Source: Bacteroidales bacterium
GTDB lineage: Bacteria > Bacteroidota > Bacteroidia > Bacteroidales > Bacteroidaceae
Length of the DNA stretch: 58,766 bases
Direction of reading: 5' to 3'
Assembly: GCA_012517855.1 (NCBI GenBank)
Contig: JAAYUD010000071.1
Coordinates: 1-58,766 of the forward strand
Part shown: positions 1 through 9,666 of the stretch, in pieces
Position numbering within the stretch: the stretch's first letter is position 1
Layout of the letters: each line of letters opens with the position of its first letter
Translations under genes and position numbers: made by a program
The notes under the pieces: generated by a model
Databases searched by the model: none
Seen by the model: the letters and a program-made list of their open reading frames with translations, nothing else
What the model was told of the DNA's origin: nothing

Positions 1-110
1 AACATGCTGTGTGGCAGCTCTGTATGGTGTCATACGGAGGTGGCAAAGGTTGAAATGCAGATGATTTCATGGCCTTGGAATGCAGCAATGGACTCTTGCC
101 ACCCAAAAAC

Positions 111-198
111 CATGTATGTACCTAAATTTGTTGACGTCCATACGTTTTCATAAAAACTTAAGGACGTCACCGAAAAAAGGAACATACGACAATTTTAT
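111..198. repeat. Dispersed repeat, copy 1
   Basis: About 85 bp that match 20229-20313 at roughly 85% identity by eye, with two small indels. It contains an internal inverted repeat, GACGTCC (133-139) and GGACGTC (162-168), separated by 22 bp, and ends in the word ACATACGACAA. In copy 2 the left arm is GATGTCC, which would still pair in RNA through G-U. No ORF is carried, so this is more like a REP/MITE-type element than a transposon. Confidence 0.7.
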
Positions 199-305
199 TC
201 ATGCCGCGGGCTCGAAAGTCTTTATTTATGTGATGTGCTATTAATAATACTTATGTTTAGTCCACTAACTTTTACCTATGAGCCTCTATTCTCAAAGAAA
301 TTCTA

Positions 306-313
306 TACTTTTG
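306..313 (+). promoter_or_regulatory. Candidate -7 promoter box, very short leader
   Basis: TACTTTTG fits the Bacteroidota -7 consensus TAnnTTTG. It lies only 4 bp before the ATG at 318, so transcription would begin at or next to the start codon. No good TTTG -33 box is seen at the usual distance. Confidence 0.35.
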
Positions 314-317
314 CGGC

Positions 318-1250
318 ATGAAAACAAAGAATCAAAGAATTATTATAAGTTTGCTACTCATTGTAGTTTTTATATATGCCGCGGCTCGAATAGGTTATAA
401 TTGTTTCCTCTCTTCAAGGCATCCGAAAGCCAATATAGAGAAAGTGACTACTTCCATATCTCCAGAGCAATGGGCTGCTCAAACTCGAGCCGAAGTCGCT
501 TCCGACAAACGTATGGCAGAGGCTATTTCGGCTGATGCCGCTATTGTAGTCGATCCTATTCATAAAAAGACTCTTTTTGAGAAGAATGCCGATCGAAAAG
601 AATATCCTGCCAGCATGACCAAGATGATGCCTTGTATTCTTGCAATTGAAAGCGGGCGTCTTGATTCGGTAGTTCCTATTAGTCAACAGGCAAGTGATGC
701 ATCGGATACTTATTTATCTAAAGGTGATCGCCTTGTGATGTCTAATTTGCTATATATGCTTATGCTATCATCCAACAATGGTGCAGCTGTCGCACTCTCT
801 GAATATTTATCGACGCGTGGCGATAGCTTTATCAATAAGATGAATAGAAAGGCAAAAATGTTGGGCATGAATCACACACACTTTGTAACTCCTAATGGCA
901 TGCATGCCCCCAATCATTATTCTACAGCTCGTGACATGGCCTTACTGGCTACCTATTGTATGCGTAATGTCAAATTCAGAGAGTTTGTCAAAACGAAGGA
1001 AAAAAGAGTCAGGTGGCAGTTTCATGCGGGTAAAAACATCCATTGTCGCAACGAAAACAAATTGCTTGATCTGTACGGTGGGGTCAATGGCGTTAAAACC
1101 GGCTATACCGATATAGCTTTGGGTTGCTTGGCTACTTCGTATGAGAAGAATGGCAAACGGCTCATTGTTGTCGTGATGCATTCCAGTAGAGGACAATACC
1201 GCTTTCATGATACGGCGAAGCTATTGGATTGGGCTAAAAGAAGAGTTTAA
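318..1250 (+). CDS. D-alanyl-D-alanine carboxypeptidase (penicillin-binding protein, S11 family)
   Basis: Serine peptidase that trims the terminal D-Ala from peptidoglycan stem peptides in the periplasm. An N-terminal hydrophobic segment (about residues 8-24) is an uncleaved anchor or signal. All three penicillin-binding motifs are present in order: SMTK (99-102, nucleophile Ser99), SNN (152-154) and KTG (260-262). At 310 residues it lacks the C-terminal PBP5-type domain, as is common in Bacteroidota members. The start at 318 is chosen because later ATGs would remove the membrane segment. It stands alone, with 229 bp to the next gene. Function is secure at family level; which cellular PBP it represents is not. 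Confidence 0.9.
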   Translation: MKTKNQRIIISLLLIVVFIYAAARIGYNCFLSSRHPKANIEKVTTSISPEQWAAQTRAEVASDKRMAEAISADAAIVVDPIHKKTLFEKNADRKEYPASMTKMMPCILAIESGRLDSVVPISQQASDASDTYLSKGDRLVMSNLLYMLMLSSNNGAAVALSEYLSTRGDSFINKMNRKAKMLGMNHTHFVTPNGMHAPNHYSTARDMALLATYCMRNVKFREFVKTKEKRVRWQFHAGKNIHCRNENKLLDLYGGVNGVKTGYTDIALGCLATSYEKNGKRLIVVVMHSSRGQYRFHDTAKLLDWAKRRV

Positions 1251-1361
1251 AAAATCTTTTGCGCTTTCGTGTTAAGCAGCCTTTGTATCTGTTTTATACG
1301 AATCTTTAATGACTCTGAAATGTTGAATTAACTTTCCTTTTGTATTATTTTATCTCAATAG

Positions 1362-1392
1362 TTTGCGTCGAAAGTATTTTTCTTTATTTTTG
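1362..1392 (+). promoter_or_regulatory. Bacteroidota-type promoter
   Basis: TTTG at 1362-1365 and TATTTTTG at 1385-1392 are separated by 19 bp, matching the TTTG / TAnnTTTG consensus and spacing. It would give a leader of about 80 nt for the lipoprotein gene at 1480 and possibly the GH3 gene after it. Confidence 0.6.
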
Positions 1393-1479
1393 CAATATGT
1401 TTTGAGCAGAACATGCGTTTTGCTTTAATGCTATTGTTGTAACAAACGAATATTTATCAACTTAAAATAATAACAGAAA

Positions 1480-2229
1480 ATGCACAAAAAAAAATGTTTT
1501 GGAGGTGTTGCCTTAATTTTTGCGGCAGTCTCAATGTTGCTCCTTGGAGCTTGTAATGGAAAAAAATCTAATGCGGAAGCACAAGGGGTAGCTACTAAAA
1601 CAGATTTATCTCAGCTCAAAATAGGTGATTATTACTACAGTGATGGTACCTTCTCTACCAAACAAGATTCTTCTAAGACTTGTGTAGGTGTCGTTTTTTC
1701 TCTTAAAACAACGTCTACTCAGAAGAAACAAGGCTGGAGTCATGGTCAGATTGTGGCGCTTGCCAATGCAGGTGCCGGCGAAGAATGCGAATGGGGTATG
1801 TTGGGCAAAGAACTTGGAGATCCTTTTGGCAAATATTCATGGAAGAACTGGAAGGCTGCCAGTGTGATAGTAAATGGTTATGAATGCTCTCATGCTTCGA
1901 GTGTAGCCTCTTATAAAGCATTTAAGGCTGCTGCGAAATATATGGTCGAACTTCCGGCGGGTAAAACGAGTGGTTGGTATATTCCGGCCGTAGGACAATG
2001 GGCCGAAATTATAGTCAATCTAGGAAAAGTTCAATTTAAAAAAGACGGTTCTTTCGATGCCAATATGGCTTTGGGTAACTTGTCCACGGTTGGTTTGAAG
2101 AAACATTTTTATTGGACATCTACTCAGGTAGACAAGAACCTTGCTTGGTATGTTGACTTTGCTACCGGCGTTTGCTCAGGTGATTCTAAAGATACTCGCA
2201 ACAAGGTGCGTTGCATTGCCGCTATATAA
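1480..2229 (+). CDS. Lipoprotein with DUF1566/FISUMP-like C-terminal domain
   Basis: Signal peptide with a lipobox LGAC, lipidated Cys25, so it is a membrane-anchored lipoprotein. The C-terminal half has a run of aromatic and glycine residues typical of the DUF1566 (Lcl, FISUMP-like) fold: GWYIPAVGQW, a FYWTST segment, AWYVDF and a closing VRCIA. This fold is shared by many extracellular proteins of Bacteroidota and Fibrobacter whose roles are mostly unknown. The gene has its own promoter-like sequence and ends 54 bp before the GH3 gene, so the two may be cotranscribed. The 249-residue length suits a signal plus a single domain. No catalytic residues can be proposed. Confidence 0.7.
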   Translation: MHKKKCFGGVALIFAAVSMLLLGACNGKKSNAEAQGVATKTDLSQLKIGDYYYSDGTFSTKQDSSKTCVGVVFSLKTTSTQKKQGWSHGQIVALANAGAGEECEWGMLGKELGDPFGKYSWKNWKAASVIVNGYECSHASSVASYKAFKAAAKYMVELPAGKTSGWYIPAVGQWAEIIVNLGKVQFKKDGSFDANMALGNLSTVGLKKHFYWTSTQVDKNLAWYVDFATGVCSGDSKDTRNKVRCIAAI

Positions 2230-2283
2230 AAAAGAAAAGAAGACTTCAACGGAACTATTTTTTATACACAATAAACTAATAAC

Positions 2284-4620
2284 ATGATGAAAAAGATTTT
2301 GTATGCTATGGCTATGACTACTGCGGTGGCAGGTGCGGTATCTGCTCAAAACAAAGTGAAGCCTTGTATTCCGGTCGATCCTGTCGTCGAGCAGAAAGTA
2401 GAGCAGACTCTGGCAAAGATGTCGCTTGACGAGAAAATAGGGCAAATGTGTGAGATTACAATTGATGTCGTTACAGACTTTTCCAGTCCTAATGATTTCA
2501 AACTAAGTGCAGCAAAGCTCGATACTATAATAGGTAAGTATAAGGTCGGGTCACTCCTCAATGTCCCGTTAAGCCTTGCCCAAACCAAAGAGAAATGGGC
2601 AGAAGCTATTCGTCAGATTCAGAAGAAGTCGTTAGCAACGATGGGCATACCTTGTATCTATGGTGTCGATCAGATTCATGGTACCACATATACGTTGGGT
2701 GGAACGTTATTCCCTCAACCTATCAATCAGGCTGCTTCGTTTGATCGTAGCATCCCTCATCGTGTATCCGAAGTGTCGGCTTACGAATCCAAAGCCGGTT
2801 GTATCCCTTGGGTTTATGCTCCTGTTATGGACTTGGGGCGTAATGCGGAGTGGCCTCGTATGTGGGAGTCGTTTGGTGAAGATTGCTATGTGAACTCCGA
2901 AATGGGTCGTCAAGCAGTATTGGGATTTCAGGGAAATGATCCCAATCATATTGATGACTATCATGTAGGTACCTGTCTTAAACATTATATGGCTTATGGC
3001 GTTCCTGTGTCTGGTAAAGATCGTACGCCCTCGTCGGTTATGGAACGTGATCTGCGCGAAAAGTATTTTATGCCTTTCATGAATGCTGCTCGTGCCGGAG
3101 CGTTGTCACTTATGCCAAATTCATCTCTTAATATGGGCATCCCTTTTCATGCCAATAAAACGTTGCTTACGGATTGGTTGAAAGACGGTCTCAATTGGGA
3201 CGGTATGATTGTTACCGATTGGGCTGATATTAATAATCTATGTCTGCGTGATCATATTGCTGCCGATAAGAAAGAGGCGATAAAAATAGCCATCAACGCC
3301 GGAGTAGATATGTCTATGGTCCCTTACGAAGTTAGCTTCTGCGATTATCTGAAAGAATTGGTTAACGAAGGGCAAGTGCCTATGAGCCGTATTGACGATG
3401 CCGTTCGCCGTATTCTGCGCTTGAAATATCGTTTGAATCTATTCGACAAACCAGATTGGAATATCAAGAAATACAAGAAATTTGGTAGTAAGGAATTCAG
3501 CGATGATGCTCTTCGTTTTGCCGAAGAATCTGAAATATTGTTGAAAAACAACGATAATATTTTACCTCTTAAAAAAGATACAAAGATATTGCTTGCCGGT
3601 CCCAATGCCAATACGATGCGCTGTATTAACGGCGGATGGTCGTATTCTTGGCAAGGTGATAAAGTCGATCAATGTGCTCAGCAGTACAATACCATCTACG
3701 AGGCGATGTGCAATAAGTTTGGCAAAGACAATATTACATTGCAACAAGGGGTGACCTATAATGAAAAGGGACAATATTTTGAAGAGAATACTCCCGATAT
3801 TGATAGCGCAGTGAAAGCTGCTCAAAATGTCGATGTTATTGTGGCTTGTATAGGTGAGAATTCGTATGCTGAGACTCCTGGTAATCTTTCCGATTTAAGA
3901 CTTTCGGAGAATCAACGCAATTTGGTTAAGGCATTAGCTGCTACCGGTAAACCGGTTGTACTCATTTTGAACGAAGGTCGTACACGTATTATCGAAGATA
4001 TTGAGCCGCTATCAAAAGCTGTTGTCGATATCTTGTTGCCGGGTAACTATGGTGGCGATGCTCTTGCCAATCTTCTTGCAGGTGATGCTAATTTTTCTGC
4101 CAAGCTTCCGTTCACTTATCCTCATCATACCAATTCGTTATGCACATACGATTTCAAACCTTGTGAGAGCATGGGACAAATGGGAGGAAACTATAACTAT
4201 GATGCTGTTATAGATGTACAATGGCCTTTTGGCTTTGGTTTAAGCTATAATACTTATAAGTATAGTAATTTTAAAGTTGACAAATCTTCGTTCGCTTCTG
4301 CCGATGAACTCACTTTCTCGATTGATGTAACCAATAATGGCAGTCGGGTAGGCAAGGAACCTGTACTATTGTTCTCTTCCGATTTGTTTGCATCTATCTC
4401 TCCGGACAAACAGCGCCTGCGTAATTTCGAAAAAGTAGAATTGCAACCTGGTGAAACGAAAACTGTGACGATGAAACTCAAAGCCTCCGATTTGGCTTTT
4501 GTGGGTCTTGACAATCATTGGCGTCTTGAGAAAGGTGATTTCAGAATGACTTGCGGCGGTCAGGCTCTTATGATTAATTGCACGGCTACAAAAGTGTGGG
4601 ACACTCCTAATATTGAATAA
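2284..4620 (+). CDS. Glycoside hydrolase family 3 beta-glucosidase (BglX-like)
   Basis: Exported enzyme that removes terminal beta-linked glucose (or xylose) from oligosaccharides, probably in the periplasm. A signal peptide ending in VSAQ covers about residues 1-22. The GH3 N-terminal barrel contains the conserved KHY pair (Lys233-His234) and the catalytic nucleophile Asp312 in [13 protein letters not shown]3 C-terminal domain follows (about 410-640), then a fibronectin III-like domain (about 665-765). The length of 778 residues matches BglX-type enzymes. Start: the tandem ATGATG at 2284 or 2287. It is followed by a strong terminator. It could act on products of the GH30 enzyme encoded at 46.8-48.3 kb, but that link is inference. 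Confidence 0.9.
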   Translation: MMKKILYAMAMTTAVAGAVSAQNKVKPCIPVDPVVEQKVEQTLAKMSLDEKIGQMCEITIDVVTDFSSPNDFKLSAAKLDTIIGKYKVGSLLNVPLSLAQTKEKWAEAIRQIQKKSLATMGIPCIYGVDQIHGTTYTLGGTLFPQPINQAASFDRSIPHRVSEVSAYESKAGCIPWVYAPVMDLGRNAEWPRMWESFGEDCYVNSEMGRQAVLGFQGNDPNHIDDYHVGTCLKHYMAYGVPVSGKDRTPSSVMERDLREKYFMPFMNAARAGALSLMPNSSLNMGIPFHANKTLLTDWLKDGLNWDGMIVTDWADINNLCLRDHIAADKKEAIKIAINAGVDMSMVPYEVSFCDYLKELVNEGQVPMSRIDDAVRRILRLKYRLNLFDKPDWNIKKYKKFGSKEFSDDALRFAEESEILLKNNDNILPLKKDTKILLAGPNANTMRCINGGWSYSWQGDKVDQCAQQYNTIYEAMCNKFGKDNITLQQGVTYNEKGQYFEENTPDIDSAVKAAQNVDVIVACIGENSYAETPGNLSDLRLSENQRNLVKALAATGKPVVLILNEGRTRIIEDIEPLSKAVVDILLPGNYGGDALANLLAGDANFSAKLPFTYPHHTNSLCTYDFKPCESMGQMGGNYNYDAVIDVQWPFGFGLSYNTYKYSNFKVDKSSFASADELTFSIDVTNNGSRVGKEPVLLFSSDLFASISPDKQRLRNFEKVELQPGETKTVTMKLKASDLAFVGLDNHWRLEKGDFRMTCGGQALMINCTATKVWDTPNIE

Positions 4621-4988
4621 AATATAGGTATGGAGGTTTACCTCGCATGTCTAGTTATAAAAGGCACTCTAATCTTAACGTTTGGAGTGCCTTGTTTTTT
4701 TGTGGCTTGTCGTAAATAAGCACCATGTGGTCATTTACGCAACGAATGTCTGTGTGAATTGGGTGCTTTATTTCTCTTTTATTGGGAGAAAATATCATTA
4801 TGAGAAAAATATTGAATATTGAAGGGATAAAAATAGACAATAATAACATTGAAGGTTAAATTTAGTTTAAAAACGCGATACTCGTCTTAGTTGAAACACT
4901 TACTTGTAATAGTTTTTGTATTTTTACTTGGAAATTATTGAAATTGATGGGGCATTATGCGATTGTTTCATCTGAAAAGCTACTAACT
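4621..4988. other. Intergenic region
   Basis: Apart from the terminator at 4661-4701 nothing convincing is seen. The AT-rich stretch before 4989 should hold the promoter of the lipoprotein pair, but no exact TAnnTTTG box is present; a loose match lies around 4911-4928. Confidence 0.4.
4661..4701 (+). terminator. Rho-independent terminator after GH3 gene
   Basis: AAGGCACTC (4661-4669) pairs perfectly with GAGTGCCTT (4685-4693); a run of seven T follows at 4695-4701. It lies 40 bp after the GH3 stop. Confidence 0.8.
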
Positions 4989-5957
4989 ATGAATAAGAAA
5001 AAATTGTTTAACGTACTGTGTCTGTCCTTTTTGTTGACCTCATTGTTTTCCTGTGGTAATGATGATACGTCGAAATCCGATCTACAACATGATTCCTTAT
5101 TAGTAGGAACTTGGACAAAGGATAATCGAGACGGATATAAAGCTCGGGCAACCGAAATGGTACTCAATGCTGATGGAACTGGGCGGTATACCGATTATTC
5201 ACTAAAAGAGGGTCAACTTAATTGGAGTACAGAACAGGGGAAATTAAAAATCAGTTTTGCTGGTGGAACCGCTGATGAGTGTACTTATGATTTATCTGGG
5301 GCGACAATGACGACGAGTGATATGCAGTGTTATGTATTGAAGTTACCAATACTTGGTTACTTGTATGCAAGCGGATCTGATATTTACACAAATGGTTTTT
5401 CTTATATGTTTGGAAAAACCGGTTCGGGGATTTTTTCATATTTCAACGTTAATGATGGTTGTCTGGCATCTAAAACTTTTGTGTGGAATCGAATAGGGAA
5501 TAATAAAATATCCTTGAAATTAGATGGCACTGAAAATGCAGTTTCTATGACCTATAATACATCGAATGATGGAGTGTCGTTTTCAAGAGCAGGTGACTCT
5601 TTCATGGGAAGAGGGCGTTTTTTATATAAAAATGAAAACGATTTGATTGGCACTTGGACTGCTGAATATGCTGATTCGAAGCCGTTGTCTGCTGATGGTG
5701 AGCATTCGGGAACTATAATAATGGGAGATGGATCATTCTATTGTAATGTCATTAAGGATGGAGCAAAGTTCTCTAGAAACTATTCAATGAGTGTTTTCAA
5801 TTTCAATGGCTTATTGGTGCTTAAAGAAGACGGCGGGACAGAAATACCGTTGTGGTTTCGTTATAGATACTCTCGATCGGTAAGGCAACTCTTTTTGGAG
5901 ATTTCTGAAGATGAACACTTCTCTCACTTTGTGGGATATAAAAAAACGATTGAATAG
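4989..5957 (+). CDS. Lipoprotein with two lipocalin-like segments
   Basis: Uncharacterised surface or periplasmic lipoprotein of 322 residues. The start at 4989 is preferred over the in-frame ATG at 4938 because it begins a classical signal peptide with lipobox LFSC (Cys22). After the signal, a segment opening LVGTWTKD with alternating strands (about residues 37-110) resembles lipocalin-like domains of Bacteroidota. A second segment opening DLIGTWTAEY begins near residue 218 and looks like a second copy. The next gene starts 8 bp downstream and is also a lipoprotein, so the pair is likely one transcript. Ligand and role are unknown. Confidence 0.65.
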   Translation: MNKKKLFNVLCLSFLLTSLFSCGNDDTSKSDLQHDSLLVGTWTKDNRDGYKARATEMVLNADGTGRYTDYSLKEGQLNWSTEQGKLKISFAGGTADECTYDLSGATMTTSDMQCYVLKLPILGYLYASGSDIYTNGFSYMFGKTGSGIFSYFNVNDGCLASKTFVWNRIGNNKISLKLDGTENAVSMTYNTSNDGVSFSRAGDSFMGRGRFLYKNENDLIGTWTAEYADSKPLSADGEHSGTIIMGDGSFYCNVIKDGAKFSRNYSMSVFNFNGLLVLKEDGGTEIPLWFRYRYSRSVRQLFLEISEDEHFSHFVGYKKTIE

Positions 5958-5965
5958 TTATTGAG

Positions 5966-6826
5966 ATGAAAATAATGATGAAAAATATCTTGTATTGTTT
6001 TCTTTGTGCTTTGTTGATTTTTGGGTGCTCAGGGAGCAATAGCGTGGATACCCCTGTGGATCCTGATCCGAATGAGGCTGTTGTGTTCAAATTATCGGCT
6101 GAACAAGTAAAAGTGAATATTTTTGATCCTGTAAAATTATCTATAGTCGACAATAGAGGGCTTTCTCCTCTTTTATATTCTCAAATTTTGAAAGCAACAT
6201 GCGATTCGATGGTTTGGGATGTTAAAGATTTGAATGAGCGTATGCTGGTATTTGCACAAAAGAAAGATGCATCTCACGAAGAAACTGTATTGAAATTTAC
6301 ATGGATACAATGCTTTTACCTACCCGCTGTATACGAAACTTATCTGTTAGGATATAGAGGTGGAAAGATCATCTCTCGAGATACGTTGCGTATAGATGTG
6401 ACAAACGAACGCGATTTTTTGTATCGCAGTTGGGGAGATTTGGACAATATGGGGTATAATATAGGCCATAATAATTCGTTGAATAAGAATCAAGAGTTTT
6501 GTACGTTTGCATCTAAAGAAGATGATACCCCAACTCTTGATTTGCGTCTATTCAATGTAGTTAATGAAGAAGAATCATCTTTTAGCCGGAAGAGTGAAAA
6601 CGAACTTTATCGTTTTATAAGCCAACTTTATGGACAACCACAATACACTCATGAATCTTCTGAATTAATAGCAAAATACAACGAGCTTTTTGCTGTACAT
6701 CCAGAGGCCTATACTCCTATAGCTTGTTGGTTGACGAAAAAAGCAAAAATAGTATTGCTAAAAAGAAATGCATCCGAAGAAAATATACCAGAATGTCATA
6801 TTCATGCTGAGCCGTTGTCAAAATAG
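5966..6826 (+). CDS. Uncharacterised lipoprotein
   Basis: Predicted lipoprotein of 286 residues with lipobox IFGC (Cys21) followed by a flexible Ser/Pro/Asp-rich linker. The rest shows mixed strands and helices without a domain I recognise. The start could be 5966, 5975 or 5978, since three ATGs lie close together; all keep the signal peptide. It sits 8 bp behind the lipocalin-like gene, and its stop codon touches a short terminator hairpin, so it ends that operon. A role with its partner at the outer membrane is a guess from context only. Confidence 0.6.
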   Translation: MKIMMKNILYCFLCALLIFGCSGSNSVDTPVDPDPNEAVVFKLSAEQVKVNIFDPVKLSIVDNRGLSPLLYSQILKATCDSMVWDVKDLNERMLVFAQKKDASHEETVLKFTWIQCFYLPAVYETYLLGYRGGKIISRDTLRIDVTNERDFLYRSWGDLDNMGYNIGHNNSLNKNQEFCTFASKEDDTPTLDLRLFNVVNEEESSFSRKSENELYRFISQLYGQPQYTHESSELIAKYNELFAVHPEAYTPIACWLTKKAKIVLLKRNASEENIPECHIHAEPLSK

Positions 6827-6849
6827 CTAATTATTTGATTAGCCTTTTT
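6826..6849 (+). terminator. Short terminator hairpin
   Basis: GCTAAT (6826-6831), six-base loop, ATTAGC (6838-6843), then CTTTTT. The stem is only 6 bp and overlaps the last base of the stop codon of the lipoprotein gene. Confidence 0.5.
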
Positions 6850-6947
6850 GCAACTTCTCTTATTCTGAACTTAAATATTCTCTTTATAAGGTCTTGTCTT
6901 GGTGATAAAAATAAATGAATTTATTTTTTATTGTCTCTGGCTTGCAC

Positions 6948-6955
6948 TATCTTTG
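6948..6955 (+). promoter_or_regulatory. -7 promoter box for nnr
   Basis: TATCTTTG is an exact TAnnTTTG match 27 bp before the ATG at 6983. The upstream T-rich run could serve as the -33 element, but no clean TTTG is present. Confidence 0.5.
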
Positions 6956-6982
6956 TACATTGATATATAAGTATATTAAGCG

Positions 6983-8497
6983 ATGAAAATATTTCAGTGT
7001 AAAAAGATTAAGGAACTTGATCAATATACCATAGAGCATGAGCCTATACGTCCAATCGATTTGATGGAGCGGGCAGCTGATGCTTTAACGTCTGCGATAG
7101 TGCGACGTTGGACTATCGATACTCCAATTGTTGTATTTGCGGGGCAAGGGAATAATGGTGGCGATGCATTGGCTGTAGCACGTAAATTGATTGAAAAACA
7201 ATATAATGTAGAAACTTTTTTGTTTAATACATCTAATCATCTGTCGGAAGACTGTACCACCAATCGTGACAGGCTGAAGGGGGTTGAAGGCGTTAAGTTT
7301 ACGGAAGTAACGACGCAGTTTCAGATTCCTCAACTTACAGATAAGCATGTGGTAGTAGATGGATTATTTGGAACCGGGCTCGATAAACCTTTGACTGGCG
7401 GGTACGCCGGTTTGGTTAAATTTATCAATTCTTCAGATGCAACGGTTGTTTCGATAGATATTCCTTCGGGATTGAATGGCGACGGACGTCGTTTTGATAT
7501 TTATCCTAATGTAATAGTAAATGCTGATTTGACATTGACATTGCAAATGCCCAAAATGGCTTTTTTCTTTGCTGAGAACGAAGATGCGATAGGAGAATGG
7601 GAGGTACTTGATATAGGGCTAAGCGAGGATGGTATTAGAAAGATGGAAACTCCTTTTTCCTTACTCGAAGAAGAGGATATAAAAACGTTGATTGAACCTC
7701 GAAAGAAATTTGCTCATAAAGGTGATTTTGGGCATGCTTTGCTCATCGCCGGGTCTTATGGTATGGCTGGCGCTTCAATAATGTCTGCGAAAGCTTGCCT
7801 TAAATCCGGTGTAGGACTGCTCACTGTGCATGCTCCTTCTCTTAATGTCCCGATACTTCAAGCAGTAGTACCTGAGGCGATGATCCAGCCCGATTTGAAT
7901 GAACACTGCTTTACGATGCCGTCTCCGACGCAAGATTATGATGCTTTGGCTATTGGTCCGGGATTATCGCAGCGTGAAGAGACAATAACCGCTCTTTTGC
8001 TTCAATTAGAAGATATACAGATACCTTTGGTACTTGATGCGGATGCCCTGAATATTTTGTCTGAAAATCAGGATTATCTCAAAAAACTGCCTCCTTATTC
8101 AGTATTGACTCCGCATCCAAAAGAATTGGAACGTCTGGTGGGTAAGTGTGCCGATTCTTATGAACGTTTACAAAAAGCAATCGAATTGGCTGCGGCGCTT
8201 CGGGTTTACATTATACTGAAAGGTGCTTACTCGATTATAATTTCTCCTGACGGGCTTTGTGCATTCAATTCTACTGGTAATCCTGGAATGGCGACGGGTG
8301 GTAGCGGAGATGTCTTGACTGGCATAGTCTTGGCTTTATTGGCGCAAGGTTATGCTGCAAAAGAGGCCGCAACGATCGCTACTTATGTACATGGATTGGC
8401 TGGTGACAAGGCTGCCACCGCCAATGGAATGATTGCCATGACTGCGATGGATGTTGTAAATGAATTACCCAATGTGTGGAAACAATTCGAACGATAA
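6983..8497 (+). CDS. nnr: Bifunctional NAD(P)H-hydrate epimerase / ADP-dependent NAD(P)H-hydrate dehydratase
   Basis: Repairs hydrated NADH and NADPH: the N-terminal YjeF_N domain (about 1-215) interconverts the R and S hydrates and the C-terminal ribokinase-like domain (about 225-500) dehydrates the S form using ADP. The epimerase motif GQGNNGGD is at residues 54-61. The kinase-type motif GGSGDVLTG surrounds Asp443. The 504-residue length is typical of the fused enzyme. It follows an exact -7 promoter box and is followed 25 bp later by a DUF4831 gene. No anomalies. Confidence 0.93.
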   Translation: MKIFQCKKIKELDQYTIEHEPIRPIDLMERAADALTSAIVRRWTIDTPIVVFAGQGNNGGDALAVARKLIEKQYNVETFLFNTSNHLSEDCTTNRDRLKGVEGVKFTEVTTQFQIPQLTDKHVVVDGLFGTGLDKPLTGGYAGLVKFINSSDATVVSIDIPSGLNGDGRRFDIYPNVIVNADLTLTLQMPKMAFFFAENEDAIGEWEVLDIGLSEDGIRKMETPFSLLEEEDIKTLIEPRKKFAHKGDFGHALLIAGSYGMAGASIMSAKACLKSGVGLLTVHAPSLNVPILQAVVPEAMIQPDLNEHCFTMPSPTQDYDALAIGPGLSQREETITALLLQLEDIQIPLVLDADALNILSENQDYLKKLPPYSVLTPHPKELERLVGKCADSYERLQKAIELAAALRVYIILKGAYSIIISPDGLCAFNSTGNPGMATGGSGDVLTGIVLALLAQGYAAKEAATIATYVHGLAGDKAATANGMIAMTAMDVVNELPNVWKQFER

Positions 8498-8522
8498 TAT
8501 TCAATTAATGAACGTAATAGAG

Positions 8523-9629
8523 ATGAATAAGAAAATTTTATTAATAGCTGGATTGGTGCTTGTTTCGATATTGCCGGTATCGGCTCAGTATAATAGGTTT
8601 TTTAATAAGGGCGATTCGAAATCGAAATATGGCGTGCAGTATGTATTACCTCAAACCTATGTCAATCTTCGTGTTCTCTCGAAGAAAACGGTTTTTACAC
8701 CGGGTGAACTTTGTCAATATGCCGAACGTTATCTAAAATTGACAGATGTACCTACGAATTCTACTACACAATGGATTTTTGAGAGTGCCAAGATGACACT
8801 CGCTTCAAAGCCCGATAGTACGAAAGTGTTTTTCGTACCGATGAATGAAAAGACTACAGCCCCGCTGATGGAATTGACTCCTGAGGGGATCGTGAAATCG
8901 ATAAATATGACTTTGCCGCAAGCTACACCGGCTACAGATGAAACTCCTGCTCCTATAGCAAAAGCGAAAGAGCAAAAGGAACTGGACCCACATACCTTGC
9001 TCTCTGAGGAAATATTGATGGCTGGTTCTACTGCTAAGATGGCTGAACTTATCTCGAAAGAAATATATAACATTCGTGAAAGTCGTAGCGACTTGGTGAA
9101 GGGAGAAGCTGATAATCTGCCGAAAGACGGTGCGCAACTTAAGTTAATGCTCGATAATCTTGATGCACAAGAGAAAGCTTTGACTTCTATGTTTACTGGT
9201 ACATATAAGACAGAAGAACAGTCCATTACCATTCCTTTTGAAATTTCGGAGATGAATGATCGGGTACTATTTCGTTTTTCAGATGCTTTAGGCTTGGTAG
9301 ATAAAGATGATTTAAGCGGTCGCCCCTTTTTATTGACAATAAAGAAAATGGATGCGGTGGATTTAAGGGCACAGGATGCTACAGATAATAAAAAGAAAAA
9401 AGAAGAAGATAAAAACGAGGGCGTAGCTTACAATATTCCAGGGCATGCACAGCTTATTTTGAAAGACGGAAATAAGCAGGTGGCAATATCCGATTTTCTA
9501 GTAACACAATTTGGAAGTGTGGAATACTTGGCGCCGACTTTGTTCACTAAGAAGACGACGGTGAGTGTTCGTTTTGATCCGTTTACCGGATCTCTATTGA
9601 AAATAGATAGAACGGATACAGAAAAATAA
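8523..9629 (+). CDS. DUF4831 family exported protein
   Basis: Exported protein of 368 residues restricted to Bacteroidota, function unknown. The start at 8523 is chosen because it begins a signal peptide ending PVSAQ; the frame is open further upstream but overlaps nnr. Recognisable family features are the N-terminal YGVQYVLPQTYVNL segment and the C-terminal SVEYLAPTLF and RFDPFTGSLL stretches. A Lys/Glu-rich patch near residues 295-308 is probably a disordered loop. Likely cotranscribed with nnr (25 bp gap) and the phosphoesterase downstream (37 bp gap). Confidence 0.75.
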   Translation: MNKKILLIAGLVLVSILPVSAQYNRFFNKGDSKSKYGVQYVLPQTYVNLRVLSKKTVFTPGELCQYAERYLKLTDVPTNSTTQWIFESAKMTLASKPDSTKVFFVPMNEKTTAPLMELTPEGIVKSINMTLPQATPATDETPAPIAKAKEQKELDPHTLLSEEILMAGSTAKMAELISKEIYNIRESRSDLVKGEADNLPKDGAQLKLMLDNLDAQEKALTSMFTGTYKTEEQSITIPFEISEMNDRVLFRFSDALGLVDKDDLSGRPFLLTIKKMDAVDLRAQDATDNKKKKEEDKNEGVAYNIPGHAQLILKDGNKQVAISDFLVTQFGSVEYLAPTLFTKKTTVSVRFDPFTGSLLKIDRTDTEK

Positions 9630-9666
9630 TTATCTCGATTTATATTAATACTAAAAAGTTGCTGAT

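Larger units (their letters stand above)
1..317. other. Intergenic edge region with repeats
   Basis: No convincing gene. A frame is open from the window edge to a TAA near 154, but the translation is not recognisable. An inverted repeat GGTGGCAA (39-46) / TTGCCACC (96-103) encloses two near copies of GAATGCAG. From 111 on lies copy 1 of a dispersed repeat that recurs at 20.2 kb. Confidence 0.5.

Noticed and set aside
4655-4849. 64-codon minus-strand frame after the GH3 gene
   Set aside because: Overlaps the terminator hairpin, with no family similarity.
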